DNA of 64,000 bases from Thiothrix litoralis (GTDB lineage: Bacteria; Pseudomonadota; Gammaproteobacteria; Thiotrichales; Thiotrichaceae), in the NCBI RefSeq assembly GCF_017901135.1, contig NZ_CP072801.1, forward strand, positions 744,001 through 808,000, read 5' to 3'. How positions within the stretch are numbered: position 1 is the first letter of the stretch; each line of letters opens with the position of its first letter. The notes under the pieces were generated by a model. The model was given only the letters and a program-made list of their open reading frames with translations, ran no database searches and was not told the origin of the DNA. The position numbers and the translations under genes were made by a program. Of the stretch, positions 1 to 10,210 are shown one piece after another.

Positions 1-2
1 TG

Positions 3-206
3 GCTGTTCATGTTGCGGCGGTGTTGTATTATCGCGTGGTGAAGCGCACCAATTTGATTAAGGCGATGGTGGTCGGGCAGGCTGATTGGCCTGTTACGCA
101 ATCACCGCCGCCTGCATTGGCTTTCAAACCCGCATGGTTGGGGTTGGTCGTGTTCGCGGTGATTTACGCGGGTGTGTATTTTGGGATTAAATTTCTGGCG
201 GGTTGA
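3..206 (+). CDS. cytochrome b561-type membrane protein, C-terminal fragment
   Basis: This is the 3' end of a gene whose start lies before the window; the frame is open from base 3 to the TGA at 204-206. The visible 67 residues run HVAAVLYYRVVKRTNL, then a basic loop, then a hydrophobic segment ending in KFLAG. A histidine followed by a membrane helix end and the RxVKRxNLI pattern is typical of the last haem-binding helix region of small bacterial cytochrome b561 / hydrogenase b-type cytochromes, which pass electrons between quinol and periplasmic c-type haems. The internal GTG at 21 is not a credible start because the reading continues upstream. Family call is moderate because only the tail is seen. 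Confidence 0.6.
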   Translation, partial: AVHVAAVLYYRVVKRTNLIKAMVVGQADWPVTQSPPPALAFKPAWLGLVVFAVIYAGVYFGIKFLAG

Positions 207-318
207 TTGCGTTTATCTTGATACAGATCATTAGCGTTTAATTATATACTGAATAAAATGCTCTCCATTAAATAGGCATGACTTCTGCGTGATGTTCTCA
301 CGGGGAAGGGAGAGTGAA

Positions 319-1452
319 ATGAATTTTGAAGCAGTGTTTGGGCAACTCAGTACCGGGGAAATCTCCGCCATCATTGGGCTAGCCGTGGGTCTGACCTTCG
401 GTATTTTCGCCCAGCAAAGCCGTTTTTGTTTGCGTGCCGCCTGTGTGGAATTCTGGCGCGGGCAGACGGGTAAGAAGTTTGCTATCTGGTTGCTGGCTTT
501 CGGTGCTGCGATGATCAGCACGCAATATTTTATCGAGACGGGTGCGATTGATACCGGGCAAATTCGGCAGTTGACGAATGCCGGGTCAATGTCAGGGGCA
601 ATTGTGGGTGGCTTGCTGTTTGGTGGTGGCATGGTGTTGGCCGGTGGCTGCGCTAGTCGCTTACTGGTGTTATCCGCGACGGGTAATATGCGCACCATGG
701 TCGCTGGGCTGGTGGTTACTATTGTTGCTCAGGCATCGTTGCGCGGTGGCTTGTCGCCGTTACGTGAAAATATTTCTTCGTGGTGGATGGTGGATGGCAG
801 TGCGCGTGGTTTTGCACACTGGCTACCGCCACACGGTGGTTTGATGCTGGGTGTTGCTTTCCTGCTGTTCGCATTGTGGTTCGCGAAGCGTCATGAGGTG
901 AATAAATGGTGGGGCTTTGCTGCCATTATTACGGGTTTCAGTATTGCACTGGGCTGGTTGTTGACCAGTTGGCATGCGGCTAATTCGTTCGATATTGTGG
1001 CGGTCAAGAGCGTCAGTTTTACAGGCCCTTCTGCCGATACCTTGATGGGGTTGATCAATCAGCCTGACCTGCCACTGAGTTTTGATGTTGGCCTTATTCC
1101 GGGGGTATTCCTGGGTTCTTTGGTAGCAGCATTGGTGACCCGTGAATTCAAGTGGCAGCAGTTCACGCAGGACAGTGGTTTTTCGCGGTTCTTTATCGGG
1201 GCGGCGTTGATGGGATTTGGCAGTATGCTGGCAGGCGGCTGTGCAGTAGGCGCAGGTGTGACTGGTGGTGTAGTGCTGGTTATTACGGCTTGGGTTGCGC
1301 TGTTCAGCATGTGGATTGGCGCGGGCGTGACTGATTGGCTGGTGGACCGCAAGGCTGATGAAGCCAAAGCTGCAATGGAATCCGCAAAAACGACGGTTGA
1401 TAGTATGCCCCCGTTTGCCACCGCACCGGGAGTGGTGCAGGTGGCAAACTAA
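319..1452 (+). CDS. YeeE/YedE family sulfur (thiosulfate-type) transporter
   Basis: A 377-residue polytopic membrane protein of the YeeE/YedE (TsuA-like) family, whose studied members import thiosulfate or other reduced sulfur species. The protein has the family's internal two-fold layout with conserved cysteines: SRFCLRAA near residue 35, GGCASR near residue 109, and AGGCAVGAG near residue 304, each in glycine-rich membrane segments. The ATG at 319 is preferred over the upstream ATG at 289 because a GGAAGGGAGAG ribosome site sits just before it and the homologous part begins there. Its neighbours (cytochrome c', SulP permease) fit a sulfur-metabolising organism. The family is clear; the exact substrate is inferred. 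Confidence 0.85.
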   Translation: MNFEAVFGQLSTGEISAIIGLAVGLTFGIFAQQSRFCLRAACVEFWRGQTGKKFAIWLLAFGAAMISTQYFIETGAIDTGQIRQLTNAGSMSGAIVGGLLFGGGMVLAGGCASRLLVLSATGNMRTMVAGLVVTIVAQASLRGGLSPLRENISSWWMVDGSARGFAHWLPPHGGLMLGVAFLLFALWFAKRHEVNKWWGFAAIITGFSIALGWLLTSWHAANSFDIVAVKSVSFTGPSADTLMGLINQPDLPLSFDVGLIPGVFLGSLVAALVTREFKWQQFTQDSGFSRFFIGAALMGFGSMLAGGCAVGAGVTGGVVLVITAWVALFSMWIGAGVTDWLVDRKADEAKAAMESAKTTVDSMPPFATAPGVVQVAN

Positions 1453-1473
1453 GAGGCAGGAATCGGGAAGCGT

Positions 1474-1941
1474 TTAATCTTCCTTATATTCCTTGTGGCA
1501 CGCCTTGCAGGACTCGCCAACTTTGCCAAATTGCGGTTTGATGGCTGCCATGTCGCCACCTTTGGCGGCTTCAACCAGAGCGGCTGCTTCTACTTGGAAG
1601 GTTTCCATTTTCTTGTTGAAATCTTCAGCGTTCAATTCAATATCAGCTTTGGCTTCGGTTTCGCCACTGTAGCTGCCTGCAACGAAGCCATTGATTGGGA
1701 ATTTGCTTAATGCTGCAACGGCTTCGGCATTCTTAGTAAATTCTGCCGCATTGAATTCGACATCACCTTTGACCATGGCAGCCATTGGGCCAAAGTGGTG
1801 TTTGATCATGGTGAAAGCACCTTGACGGTAACTAATCGCCTGTTCTTCCGGTGATTTTTCTTCATCTGCCATCGCGCTGGATGCAGCAGTAAAGCTGGCG
1901 GTTGCCAGTACGATAGTCAGCAACTGTTGAAAACGGTTCAT
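1474..1941 (-). CDS. class II cytochrome c (cytochrome c'/c-556)
   Basis: A 155-residue secreted haem protein. The N-terminus is a signal peptide ending in SSAMA before DEEKSPEEQ. The body is predicted to be mostly helical, with the single CxxCH haem site (CKACH, residues 145-149) almost at the C-terminus, which is the hallmark of the four-helix class II cytochromes c. The motif RQGAFTMIKHHFGPMAAMVKG near the N-terminus supplies the methionine or pocket helix. Such proteins carry electrons or bind NO in the periplasm. It lies 19 bp downstream of the FemAB-like gene on the same strand, so the two may be co-transcribed, and is convergent with the YeeE gene. Confidence 0.88.
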   Translation of the reverse strand: MNRFQQLLTIVLATASFTAASSAMADEEKSPEEQAISYRQGAFTMIKHHFGPMAAMVKGDVEFNAAEFTKNAEAVAALSKFPINGFVAGSYSGETEAKADIELNAEDFNKKMETFQVEAAALVEAAKGGDMAAIKPQFGKVGESCKACHKEYKED

Positions 1942-1960
1942 GCTAGTTAGCTCCTTATGG

Positions 1961-2713
1961 TTAAGCCCGTAATTCTCGCAGCTTTTGGCGTGCTAATTCA
2001 ATAAAACCGTATGCAGGGGAGTAATAGTTGTAAAGCGGAACTTTTTTCCCATTGAATGTCCGTTTGAAGCGATTGATGCCTTGCATGATCGGGTCGTTAG
2101 TATTTTCTACGTAGCCACCCCAATCGTAGGTACGGAAGCCTGCTTTCTTGAAATGACACATTCCTTGCCAGTGCAGGCAACGGTTGGCAAAGCCCATAGC
2201 GCGCCGCATGTCAGGGTCATGTTTATAGGCTTGCGAACTGGCTGAAATCAACAAGTTGGTACAGCTTGTGGCTGCCGAGATCAGGTAGAAGTGGCAAATG
2301 ACAGGGCTGCCTGCGTAATCGGCGCTGAAAATGGCGTAGTTATTACGCCCGATGCTATTCGCATCAGCTTCAGTGAACAGGGATAAGCCTCGCGTCTGTG
2401 CAAAGGCATTGTAGAGCGGCATGAATTGTTCGAGCGGGGTGTTCAGGTTGAGGGTAAAGCGCTGCTCCTGCTCGCAACGGCGAATCTGGTTGCGGGTATC
2501 TTTGGGGAAATTCTGGAAAATGCTGGTTTCGTCCGGGGTCAGGTCAGTCAGCAGGGTATGGCGGTATTCAGTGTTGAACAGGCGCGGCTTTGCCGGGGAA
2601 TAGCAGTCCATGTAGGCGGTGGGCAACAGTAAATCATGCCAATTAGGGTGCTGTGGTTGAGTGAAGTAATACTTCTGGATGGGGATGCCGTAGCAGTTAC
2701 TTTTGACTCTCAT
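1961..2713 (-). CDS. FemAB/GNAT-like acyltransferase-fold protein
   Basis: A soluble protein of 250 residues with no signal peptide. The pattern FPKDTRNQIRRCEQEQRF near residue 70, a central hydrophobic sheet region, and a C-terminal WGGYVENTNDPIMQGINRFKRTFNG are features of the GNAT-like fold shared by FemAB peptidyltransferases and related cell-envelope or polysaccharide-modifying enzymes. I cannot assign a substrate. A run of 150 bp separates it from the divergent SulP gene, and its start ATG at 2713 is preceded by an AT-rich region. Cytochrome c' follows on the same strand after 19 bp; whether the two are functionally linked is not evident. Confidence 0.55.
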   Translation of the reverse strand: MRVKSNCYGIPIQKYYFTQPQHPNWHDLLLPTAYMDCYSPAKPRLFNTEYRHTLLTDLTPDETSIFQNFPKDTRNQIRRCEQEQRFTLNLNTPLEQFMPLYNAFAQTRGLSLFTEADANSIGRNNYAIFSADYAGSPVICHFYLISAATSCTNLLISASSQAYKHDPDMRRAMGFANRCLHWQGMCHFKKAGFRTYDWGGYVENTNDPIMQGINRFKRTFNGKKVPLYNYYSPAYGFIELARQKLRELRA

Positions 2714-2825
2714 AATACCTATTAATCATTGTTTTTAGCCTATTCTAAGTTATCGGCAAGGATTAATGGGCTGAAAGCTGATGAATGGAAGGTTTTTGCT
2801 TTTTCGTCATGTATTAGTGTTTGTT

Positions 2826-2839
2826 AATGTTGTAACATT
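2826..2839. promoter_or_regulatory. palindrome AATGTTGTAACATT upstream of the SulP gene
   Basis: A perfect inverted repeat (AATGTT-GT-AACATT) 25 bp upstream of the SulP start codon and within the divergent promoter region. Size and symmetry fit a dimeric repressor or activator site. The regulator is unknown. Confidence 0.35.
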
Positions 2840-2863
2840 CCGATTCTTTTTAGGGTTTTCAGG

Positions 2864-4618
2864 ATGTCGTCGTCAATGAAACAATTTTTCCTCCCCTTTC
2901 TGGTATGGTTTGGGATGGTTAATCGCCAGACACTTAAGGCGGATTTTTTTGCAGGATTGACCGGGGCTGTGGTGGTGTTGCCCCAAGGTGTAGCGTTTGC
3001 TGCGATTGCCGGGCTACCGCCAGAATACGGTTTGTATACTGCGATGGTGACACCGATCATTGCCGGTTTGTTCGGTTCCTCATTACACCTTATTTCTGGT
3101 CCGACCACGGCAATTTCCTTGGTGGTTTTTTCTACTATTAGCCGTTATTCAGAGCCAGGTTCAGCAGAATTCATCCAGATGGTGCTGACATTGACCTTCC
3201 TTGCTGGTGTGTACCAGTTGGTATTTGGCCTGATGCGCATGGGAATGCTGGTTAACTTTGTTTCGCATACTGTGGTTATTGGTTTCACTGCGGGGGCTGC
3301 CATCCTGATTGCTACCAGCCAGATGAAATACGTGCTGGGTATTGCCATCCCCAAAGGTGAATCTTTCCTGCATACTTGGATGGATGTGATTACAAACATT
3401 GGCGGGATTAACCCGTACATCCTGCTTGTGGCTGTTTTTACCATGCTGTCTGCCTTGTTGCTGAAACGGTTTTTCCCCAGAATGCCGCATTTGTTGTTTG
3501 GGATGGTGATGGGCAGTCTTGCCAGTTTTGCAGTGGGGGGCGAAGCACACGGCCTTAAATATGTCGGTGAAATTCCGGGGCATTTACCGCCGTTTTCTGT
3601 GCCGGAACTGTCATTCGCCATGTTACGTGAATTGGCCTCCGGGGCGTTTGCCGTAGCATTGCTGGGCTTGATTGAAGCAGTGTCGATTGCCCGTTCGATT
3701 GCGACCAAATCCCAGCAGCGGCTGGATGGTAATCAGGAGTTTGTTGGGCAAGGTTTATCGAATATTGTCGGCAGCTTTTTCTCCAGCTACGCGGGTTCTG
3801 GGTCGTTTACCCGTTCTGGTATCAACTACGCTGCGGGTGGGCAAACCCCGTTGGCCGCAGTATTTGCAGCCATTCTGTTGGCACTGATCGTGTTGCTGGT
3901 TGCACCGTTAGCCAAGTATCTCCCGGTAGCGGCGATGGGGGGGATTATCCTGTTGGTAGCCTATAACTTGATCGACATGCATCATATCAAGCACATTATT
4001 GAAAGTAGCCGTTCCGAAACCTCGATTTTGGCGACAACCTTTTTCGCGACCTTGTTTATGGAGCTGGAATTCGCCATTTACATGGGTGTCATCTTGTCCC
4101 TGATGATTTTCCTGATGCGCACATCCATGCCCAGTATTGTCAGTTTGGCACCCAATCCTGAAGAAGTTCACCATAAGCTCGCGGAAGTGGAGGAATACAA
4201 CCTGCAAGAATGCCCGCAGTTGAAAATGATACGGGTCGATATGTCGATCTATTTCGGTTCACTGGACAAGGTTCAGCGTGAATTGGGCAAGATCGTAGAG
4301 AAACAGCACATTAAGCACGTTCTGATGATTGGTGAAAGCATCAATTTCATTGATCTTGCCGGGGCGGAAATGCTGGTGCAGGAAGCCAAGCGTCTCAAGT
4401 CACTGGGCGGCGGTTTATACCTGCAAGGGGCGAAAAACAAAGTCTATGACTTTATGGATCGTATCGACTTTGTGGCTGATTTTGGCGAAGGCAATGTTTT
4501 TGGCAGCAAGGAAGCTGCCATCAAATCCCTGAGTAGGCGTTTAGATCGCGGTATTTGTGCCCAGTGCCACAAGCGCATTTTCCGTGAATGCGCGGGTTTG
4601 CCGAGTCCGAAGGCTTGA
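2864..4618 (+). CDS. SulP family anion permease with STAS domain
   Basis: A 584-residue SLC26/SulP transporter for sulfate, bicarbonate or a related anion. Residues about 25-420 form the membrane domain, with the family signatures GAVVVLPQGVAFAAIAGLPPEYGLY near residue 35-60 (quoted in part), LISGPTTA and the SGSFTRSGINY motif near residue 310. A cytoplasmic STAS domain occupies about residues 440-550. The last 25 residues add a small cysteine cluster, CAQCHKRIFREC, not part of the usual STAS fold; it may bind a metal. The start at 2864 is tentative: the in-frame ATG at 2876 has an AGGA 11 bp upstream. A terminator follows at 4649. Sulfate is plausible from context but unproven. Confidence 0.85.
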   Translation: MSSSMKQFFLPFLVWFGMVNRQTLKADFFAGLTGAVVVLPQGVAFAAIAGLPPEYGLYTAMVTPIIAGLFGSSLHLISGPTTAISLVVFSTISRYSEPGSAEFIQMVLTLTFLAGVYQLVFGLMRMGMLVNFVSHTVVIGFTAGAAILIATSQMKYVLGIAIPKGESFLHTWMDVITNIGGINPYILLVAVFTMLSALLLKRFFPRMPHLLFGMVMGSLASFAVGGEAHGLKYVGEIPGHLPPFSVPELSFAMLRELASGAFAVALLGLIEAVSIARSIATKSQQRLDGNQEFVGQGLSNIVGSFFSSYAGSGSFTRSGINYAAGGQTPLAAVFAAILLALIVLLVAPLAKYLPVAAMGGIILLVAYNLIDMHHIKHIIESSRSETSILATTFFATLFMELEFAIYMGVILSLMIFLMRTSMPSIVSLAPNPEEVHHKLAEVEEYNLQECPQLKMIRVDMSIYFGSLDKVQRELGKIVEKQHIKHVLMIGESINFIDLAGAEMLVQEAKRLKSLGGGLYLQGAKNKVYDFMDRIDFVADFGEGNVFGSKEAAIKSLSRRLDRGICAQCHKRIFRECAGLPSPKA

Positions 4619-4648
4619 GGATCTGCATAAACTAAGGCTGTACTGTCT

Positions 4649-4680
4649 AAAGGGGCGGGTGTATAATTCGCCCCTTTTTA
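4649..4680 (+). terminator. terminator hairpin after SulP gene, with TATAAT in its loop
   Basis: A 9-bp perfect stem AAAGGGGCG / CGCCCCTTT followed by a T run ends the SulP transcript. The 11-base loop contains GTATAAT (TATAAT at 4662-4667), an exact sigma70 -10 hexamer placed 43 bp before rpsO. No good -35 is visible at 17 bp spacing, so promoter activity is only a possibility. Confidence 0.75.
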
Positions 4681-4709
4681 GCAACCTTAAATCTGGAGCC
4701 TAGGCGAAT

Positions 4710-4979
4710 ATGTCTCTGAGTGCAGAAGTAAAGGCTGGTGTTGTTGCACAATACCGCCAATCAGACACAGATACCGGGTCCCCGGAAGTGCAAGTTGCGC
4801 TGTTAACAGCGCGAATTCAGCATCTGACGGACCATTTTGCAAACCACAAGCATGACCACCATTCCCGTCGCGGATTGTTGGCAATGGTTAGCCAGCGTCG
4901 TAAGCTGCTGGATTACCTCAAGCGCAAGGATCTGGGCCGTTATCAAGCCCTGATTTCCAGCTTGGGTCTGCGCCGCTAA
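4710..4979 (+). CDS. rpsO: 30S ribosomal protein S15
   Basis: The 89-residue length and sequence are those of bacterial S15: [21 protein letters not shown] at the N-terminus, [44 protein letters not shown] and the terminal GLRR. S15 binds helices 20-22 of 16S rRNA early in assembly of the small-subunit platform. The start ATG at 4710 follows a CTGGAGCC ribosome site. It is followed by a hairpin and then by pnp, the standard gammaproteobacterial pair. In Escherichia coli S15 represses its own translation through a pseudoknot in its leader; the leader here is too short to judge. Confidence 0.98.
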   Translation: MSLSAEVKAGVVAQYRQSDTDTGSPEVQVALLTARIQHLTDHFANHKHDHHSRRGLLAMVSQRRKLLDYLKRKDLGRYQALISSLGLRR

Positions 4980-4994
4980 GTAGGTGCAGCACGA

Positions 4995-5030
4995 CGAAAC
5001 ACCGCCTTTGTGCGGTGTTTCGTTATGTGT
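4995..5030 (+). terminator. rpsO-pnp intergenic hairpin
   Basis: Perfect 11-bp stem CGAAACACCGC / GCGGTGTTTCG with a 6-base loop, 15 bp after the rpsO stop. The following bases are only partly T-rich, so it probably acts as an attenuating terminator or an RNA 3'-end stabiliser, as at the same place in other gammaproteobacteria. Confidence 0.8.
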
Positions 5031-5064
5031 CAGTTCATTGTTTATCATTACTCGTCACGCAGGA

Positions 5065-5114
5065 AGGTTGTTGAAAAGGCTTTGTACAACCTACCGAATC
5101 TTTTTCAACAGCCT
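5065..5114 (+). promoter_or_regulatory. pnp leader stem-loop (candidate RNase III site)
   Basis: AGGTTGTTGAAAA (5065-5077) can pair with TTTTCAACAGCCT (5102-5114), one G-U pair, giving a 13-bp stem 53 bp upstream of pnp. In Escherichia coli an RNase III-cleaved leader duplex at this position mediates pnp autoregulation; the same role is inferred here from position and structure only. Confidence 0.55.
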
Positions 5115-5166
5115 GCCCGTGATACCTCTCTCCCCATAAAATCGCTTAAAAGGACATCCCAACGTC

Positions 5167-7260
5167 ATGGCAAAAATCACCAAGACTTTCCAATACGGTA
5201 ATAATACCGTCACTATCGAAACTGGCGAAATCGCCAAGCAAGCTACCGCCGCCGTCCTGATCACCATGGACGACACCAGTGTTCTGGTTACCGTCGTTGG
5301 CAGCAAAGAAACCGTTCCGGGTCGTGATTTCTTCCCCATGACGGTGGATTATCAAGAAAAATTCTACGCAGCAGGCCGCATTCCCGGTGGTTTCTTCAAA
5401 CGCGAAGCGCGTGCTACTGAAGAGGAAACATTGGTTGCCCGTCTGATCGACCGTCCTTTGCGCCCACTGTTCCCAGAAGGCTTCACGCATGAAGTGCAAT
5501 TGATTGCGACGGTGGTTTCCATGAACCCGGCAGTCAGCGCTGATATTCCAGCATTGCTGGGTGCTTCTGCGGTGATGGCGCTGTCTGGTATGCCATTCCA
5601 AGGCCCTATCGGTGCAGCACGGGTTGGCTACCGCGATGGTGGTTATTTGCTGAATCCATCCAAAGAAGAGCTGCTCACGTCTGATTTGGATCTGGTGATT
5701 GCAGGTACTGAATCTGCGGTGCTGATGGTTGAATCTGAAGCGAAAGAGCTGAGCGAAGAGGTGATGCTGGGCGCGGTCATGTTCGGTCACGAGCAAATGC
5801 AAGTTGCGGTCAATGCCATCAAAGAACTGGCGGCAGAAGTCGCCACTCCGGCGTGGGACTGGTCTGCTCCTGTAGCGAATGTTGCACTGGCAGATGCGGT
5901 GGAAGCGGCTTGTTCTGCTGATCTGGTTGAAGCTTTCCAGATTGCTGATAAGCAAGCGCGTTATGCCCGTATTCATGAAGTGCAGAGTGCACTGGTTGAA
6001 AAGCTGGCAGCGAAAGAAGGCGCAGAAGGTTTCAGCGCTGACGAAATCAAAGGTGAATTCAAAAACGCTGAGAAGAAAGTCGTGCGCGGTACTATCCTTG
6101 ATGGTAAGCCCCGTATTGATGGCCGTGCCCTTGACGCAGTACGTCAAATTACTGTTCGCGTTGGCGTATTGCCACGTGCACACGGTTCCGCACTGTTCAC
6201 CCGTGGTGAAACACAGGCACTGGTTGTCACCACGCTGGGTACAGAACGTGATGCACAGGTCATTGACGCGATTACGGGTGAATACAAAGATAACTTCCTG
6301 TTCAACTACAACTTCCCGCCGTACAGCGTAGGCGAAACCGGGCGTTTTGGTTCACCGAAGCGTCGTGAAATCGGTCATGGTCGTTTGGCTAAACGTGGTG
6401 TGAAGGCGATGGTGCCAAGCACTGACGATTTCCCTTACACCATCCGTTGCGTGTCTGAAATCACTGAATCCAATGGTTCCAGCTCCATGGCGAGTGTGTG
6501 CGGCAGTTCATTGGCAATGATGGATGCAGGCGTACCGTTGAAAGCACCGGTTGCGGGTATCGCGATGGGTCTGATCAAGGAAGGCGAGCGCTTTGCTGTT
6601 CTGTCCGACATCCTTGGTGATGAAGATCACCTCGGTGATATGGACTTTAAAGTAGCCGGTTCTTCCGACGGTATTACCGCGCTGCAAATGGACATCAAGA
6701 TCACGGGCATCACCAAGGACATCATGCAGCAAGCCCTGGTACAAGCCAAAGCAGGTCGTTTGCATATCCTCGGCGAAATGGCCAAAGGTCTGGAAGCGCC
6801 ACGTGACGAAGTGTCTGAATTCGCACCCCGTTACGTCACCATGAAGATCAACCCGGACAAAATCCGCGAAGTTATCGGTAAAGGTGGCGAAACCATCCGT
6901 GGCATTACTGCTGCAACGGGCGCAAGTGTTGACATCAATGACGAAGGTTTCATCAAAATCGCCGCCATTGACGCGAAAGCTGCCTATGAAGCGCGTAGCA
7001 TGATCGAAGCGATCACTGCTGAAGTCGAGCTGGACAAAGTTTACACCGGTAAAGTGGTACGTTTGATGGACTTCGGTGCATTCGTGACCATCCTGCCGGG
7101 TAAAGACGGTTTGTTGCACATTTCCCAGATCAGCAATGACCGTGTGGAAAAAGTTACGGATTTCGTGAATGAAGGCGATATCGTCAAAGTTAAAGTCATC
7201 GAAATCGACCGTCAGGGTCGGATGCGTTTGAGCATGAAAGCAGTAGGCGAAGGCGAGTAA
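5167..7260 (+). CDS. pnp: polyribonucleotide nucleotidyltransferase (PNPase)
   Basis: A 697-residue 3'-to-5' phosphorolytic exoribonuclease, trimeric and part of the degradosome in many proteobacteria. Domain order is canonical: RNase PH-like domain 1 (about residues 1-230), helical linker, catalytic RNase PH-like domain 2 (about 300-540, with [16 protein letters not shown] carrying the metal-binding aspartates), KH domain with the [11 protein letters not shown] loop near 570, and a C-terminal S1 domain ([17 protein letters not shown] onward). Length is within the family's usual range. It follows rpsO and has its own leader hairpin; an intrinsic terminator follows at 7286. Confidence 0.98.
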   Translation: MAKITKTFQYGNNTVTIETGEIAKQATAAVLITMDDTSVLVTVVGSKETVPGRDFFPMTVDYQEKFYAAGRIPGGFFKREARATEEETLVARLIDRPLRPLFPEGFTHEVQLIATVVSMNPAVSADIPALLGASAVMALSGMPFQGPIGAARVGYRDGGYLLNPSKEELLTSDLDLVIAGTESAVLMVESEAKELSEEVMLGAVMFGHEQMQVAVNAIKELAAEVATPAWDWSAPVANVALADAVEAACSADLVEAFQIADKQARYARIHEVQSALVEKLAAKEGAEGFSADEIKGEFKNAEKKVVRGTILDGKPRIDGRALDAVRQITVRVGVLPRAHGSALFTRGETQALVVTTLGTERDAQVIDAITGEYKDNFLFNYNFPPYSVGETGRFGSPKRREIGHGRLAKRGVKAMVPSTDDFPYTIRCVSEITESNGSSSMASVCGSSLAMMDAGVPLKAPVAGIAMGLIKEGERFAVLSDILGDEDHLGDMDFKVAGSSDGITALQMDIKITGITKDIMQQALVQAKAGRLHILGEMAKGLEAPRDEVSEFAPRYVTMKINPDKIREVIGKGGETIRGITAATGASVDINDEGFIKIAAIDAKAAYEARSMIEAITAEVELDKVYTGKVVRLMDFGAFVTILPGKDGLLHISQISNDRVEKVTDFVNEGDIVKVKVIEIDRQGRMRLSMKAVGEGE

Positions 7261-7282
7261 GCTTTCCTCCTTCTTTGATACC

Positions 7283-7314
7283 AAACAAAAGACCCTGAGG
7301 GGTCTTTTGTTTTT
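7283..7314 (+). terminator. intrinsic terminator after pnp
   Basis: Stem AAACAAAAGACCC / GGGTCTTTTGTTT with a TGAG loop followed by T residues, 22 bp after the pnp stop. Confidence 0.9.
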
Positions 7315-7316
7315 GG

Positions 7317-7439
7317 TGTCGACAAAAGATTCCTTGTATACTTTTATCCGTACATTAAGCGTGCAGATAGGCGCGTAATGTCGACAATGTGAACCATATC
7401 TGGTTGACCTTAGCCATAAAAAACCCTATAATGTCGACA
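7317..7439. promoter_or_regulatory. three TGTCGACA palindromes upstream of the TCA-cycle operon
   Basis: The 8-bp perfect palindrome TGTCGACA occurs at 7317-7324, 7379-7386 and 7432-7439. The last two share wider context (TAATGTCGACAAT) and the last overlaps the final base of the -10 hexamer and the likely start site, a position where a bound protein would block RNA polymerase. An 8-mer is expected about once per 65 kb by chance, so three in 123 bp stand out. Operators for a TCA-cycle regulator are inferred. Confidence 0.6.
7404..7432 (+). promoter_or_regulatory. sigma70 promoter of sucB-lpdA-sucCD-gltA-acnB
   Basis: TTGACC at 7404-7409 and TATAAT at 7427-7432 are separated by exactly 17 bp, a near-consensus housekeeping promoter. 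It lies 78 bp before the sucB start and is flanked by TGTCGACA palindromes. Confidence 0.85.
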
Positions 7440-7509
7440 ATTCATAAGATCATCAAAGGAAGCATCTAATCGGGTGCTAATTGAGACAATACCAAGAGGA
7501 TGTGTGCAG

Positions 7510-8736
7510 ATGAGCAGTGAGATTCTGACCCCGGTACTACCGGAATCCGTCGCTGATGCTACCGTGGTGACATGGAGCAAGCAGGTCGGTGATAGCGTCA
7601 AGCAGGACGAAGTTCTGGTTGAAATTGAAACCGATAAAGTAGTATTGGAAGTGCCTGCGCCTGCTGATGGCGTCCTCACTGAAATTGTCCAACAAGCCGG
7701 AGCAACTGTCATCAGCAGCCAATTGCTGGGTCGTATGACAGTAGGTGCAGTAGCCGCCGCTCCTAAAGCCGCCGAAGCAGCACCTGCTGCCGCTCCAGCC
7801 GCCGAAGCAGCACCTGCTGCCGCTCCAGCCGCTAATGCTGAACCTCAAACAGCTCCCGCTGCCCGCAAGTTGATGGCTGAAAACAATCTTTCTACGACTG
7901 ATGTCGAAGGTTCCGGCAAGCAAGGCCGCATCCTCAAGGAAGACGTACAAGCTGCGGTTGCCAGCAAACCTGCTGCTGCGCCAGCCACTGTTGCTAGTGC
8001 ACCTGCGCCAACAGTTGCTGTTGCCGCTTCTGGTGCTCGCATGGAACAGCGCGTCCCTATGACCCGCCTGCGTGCACGCATCGCCGAACGTCTGATGTAC
8101 GCCAAGCAATCCACCGCGATGTTGACTACCTTCAACGAAATCGACATGAAACCGTTGATGGATATGCGTGCCGAATACAAAGACGCCTTCGAGAAAAAAC
8201 ACAAAGCGAAATTGGGCTTTATGTCCCTGTTCGTCAAAGCGGCCGCTGTAGCGCTGCAACGCTTCCCTGAAGTCAATGCCTCCATTGATGGCAATGACAT
8301 TGTTTACCACGGCTTCTGCGATATTGGGATTGCCGTGTCATCTGATCGCGGTTTGGTCGTGCCTATCCTGCGCAACACCGAAAACATGGGTCTGGCAGAC
8401 ATCGAATCCGGCATTGCCGGGTACGCAGCCAAAGCCCGTGAAGGCAAGCTGGATATGGGCGACCTGACTGGTGGTACGTTCACTATAACCAACGGGGGCG
8501 TTTTTGGGTCGTTGCTATCAACCCCAATTCTCAACCCTCCTCAAAGCGCGATCCTGGGGATGCACTCGATCCAGAAGCGCCCTGTCGTTGTCAATGATCA
8601 GATTGTTATTCGCCCGATGATGTATGTGGCTCTGTCGTATGACCACCGCATCGTTGACGGTCAAGGTGCTGTTACCTTCCTGAAAACCATCAAGGAATTG
8701 GTCGAAAATCCGGTTCGCTTGGTATTGGATGTTTGA
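7510..8736 (+). CDS. sucB: dihydrolipoyllysine-residue succinyltransferase, E2 of 2-oxoglutarate dehydrogenase
   Basis: The E2 core enzyme that moves the succinyl group from lipoyl-lysine to CoA. In order: one N-terminal lipoyl domain with the lipoylated lysine in [13 protein letters not shown] (about residue 43), an Ala/Pro-rich linker, the peripheral E1/E3-binding domain ([29 protein letters not shown], quoted partly, near 115-150), a second Ala/Pro linker, and a catalytic domain ending with [13 protein letters not shown]. The succinyl type is favoured over pyruvate by the opening [17 protein letters not shown] and by the succinyl-CoA synthetase neighbours. The start at 7510 (408 aa) is preferred over the GTG at 7474 because AGAGGA precedes it and the lipoyl domain starts there. 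sucA is not adjacent. Confidence 0.95.
   Translation: MSSEILTPVLPESVADATVVTWSKQVGDSVKQDEVLVEIETDKVVLEVPAPADGVLTEIVQQAGATVISSQLLGRMTVGAVAAAPKAAEAAPAAAPAAEAAPAAAPAANAEPQTAPAARKLMAENNLSTTDVEGSGKQGRILKEDVQAAVASKPAAAPATVASAPAPTVAVAASGARMEQRVPMTRLRARIAERLMYAKQSTAMLTTFNEIDMKPLMDMRAEYKDAFEKKHKAKLGFMSLFVKAAAVALQRFPEVNASIDGNDIVYHGFCDIGIAVSSDRGLVVPILRNTENMGLADIESGIAGYAAKAREGKLDMGDLTGGTFTITNGGVFGSLLSTPILNPPQSAILGMHSIQKRPVVVNDQIVIRPMMYVALSYDHRIVDGQGAVTFLKTIKELVENPVRLVLDV
7771..7830 (+). repeat. perfect 30-bp tandem duplication in the sucB linker
   Basis: Bases 7771-7800 are repeated without change at 7801-7830, giving two identical ten-residue units ([10 protein letters not shown]) in the flexible swinging-arm linker after the lipoyl domain. 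Exact identity indicates recent slippage; copy number may vary among strains. Confidence 0.95.
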
Positions 8737-8741
8737 GGTAA

Positions 8742-10184
<1,443 letters not shown>

Positions 10185-10210
10185 GCCATCTTTCTAATAG
10201 AATACGCTTA

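Noticed and set aside
5146-6183. Long minus-strand open frame opposite pnp (345 codons)
   Set aside because: Lies wholly antisense to the well-conserved pnp gene, has low-complexity His/Arg/Cys-rich composition and no recognisable domain.
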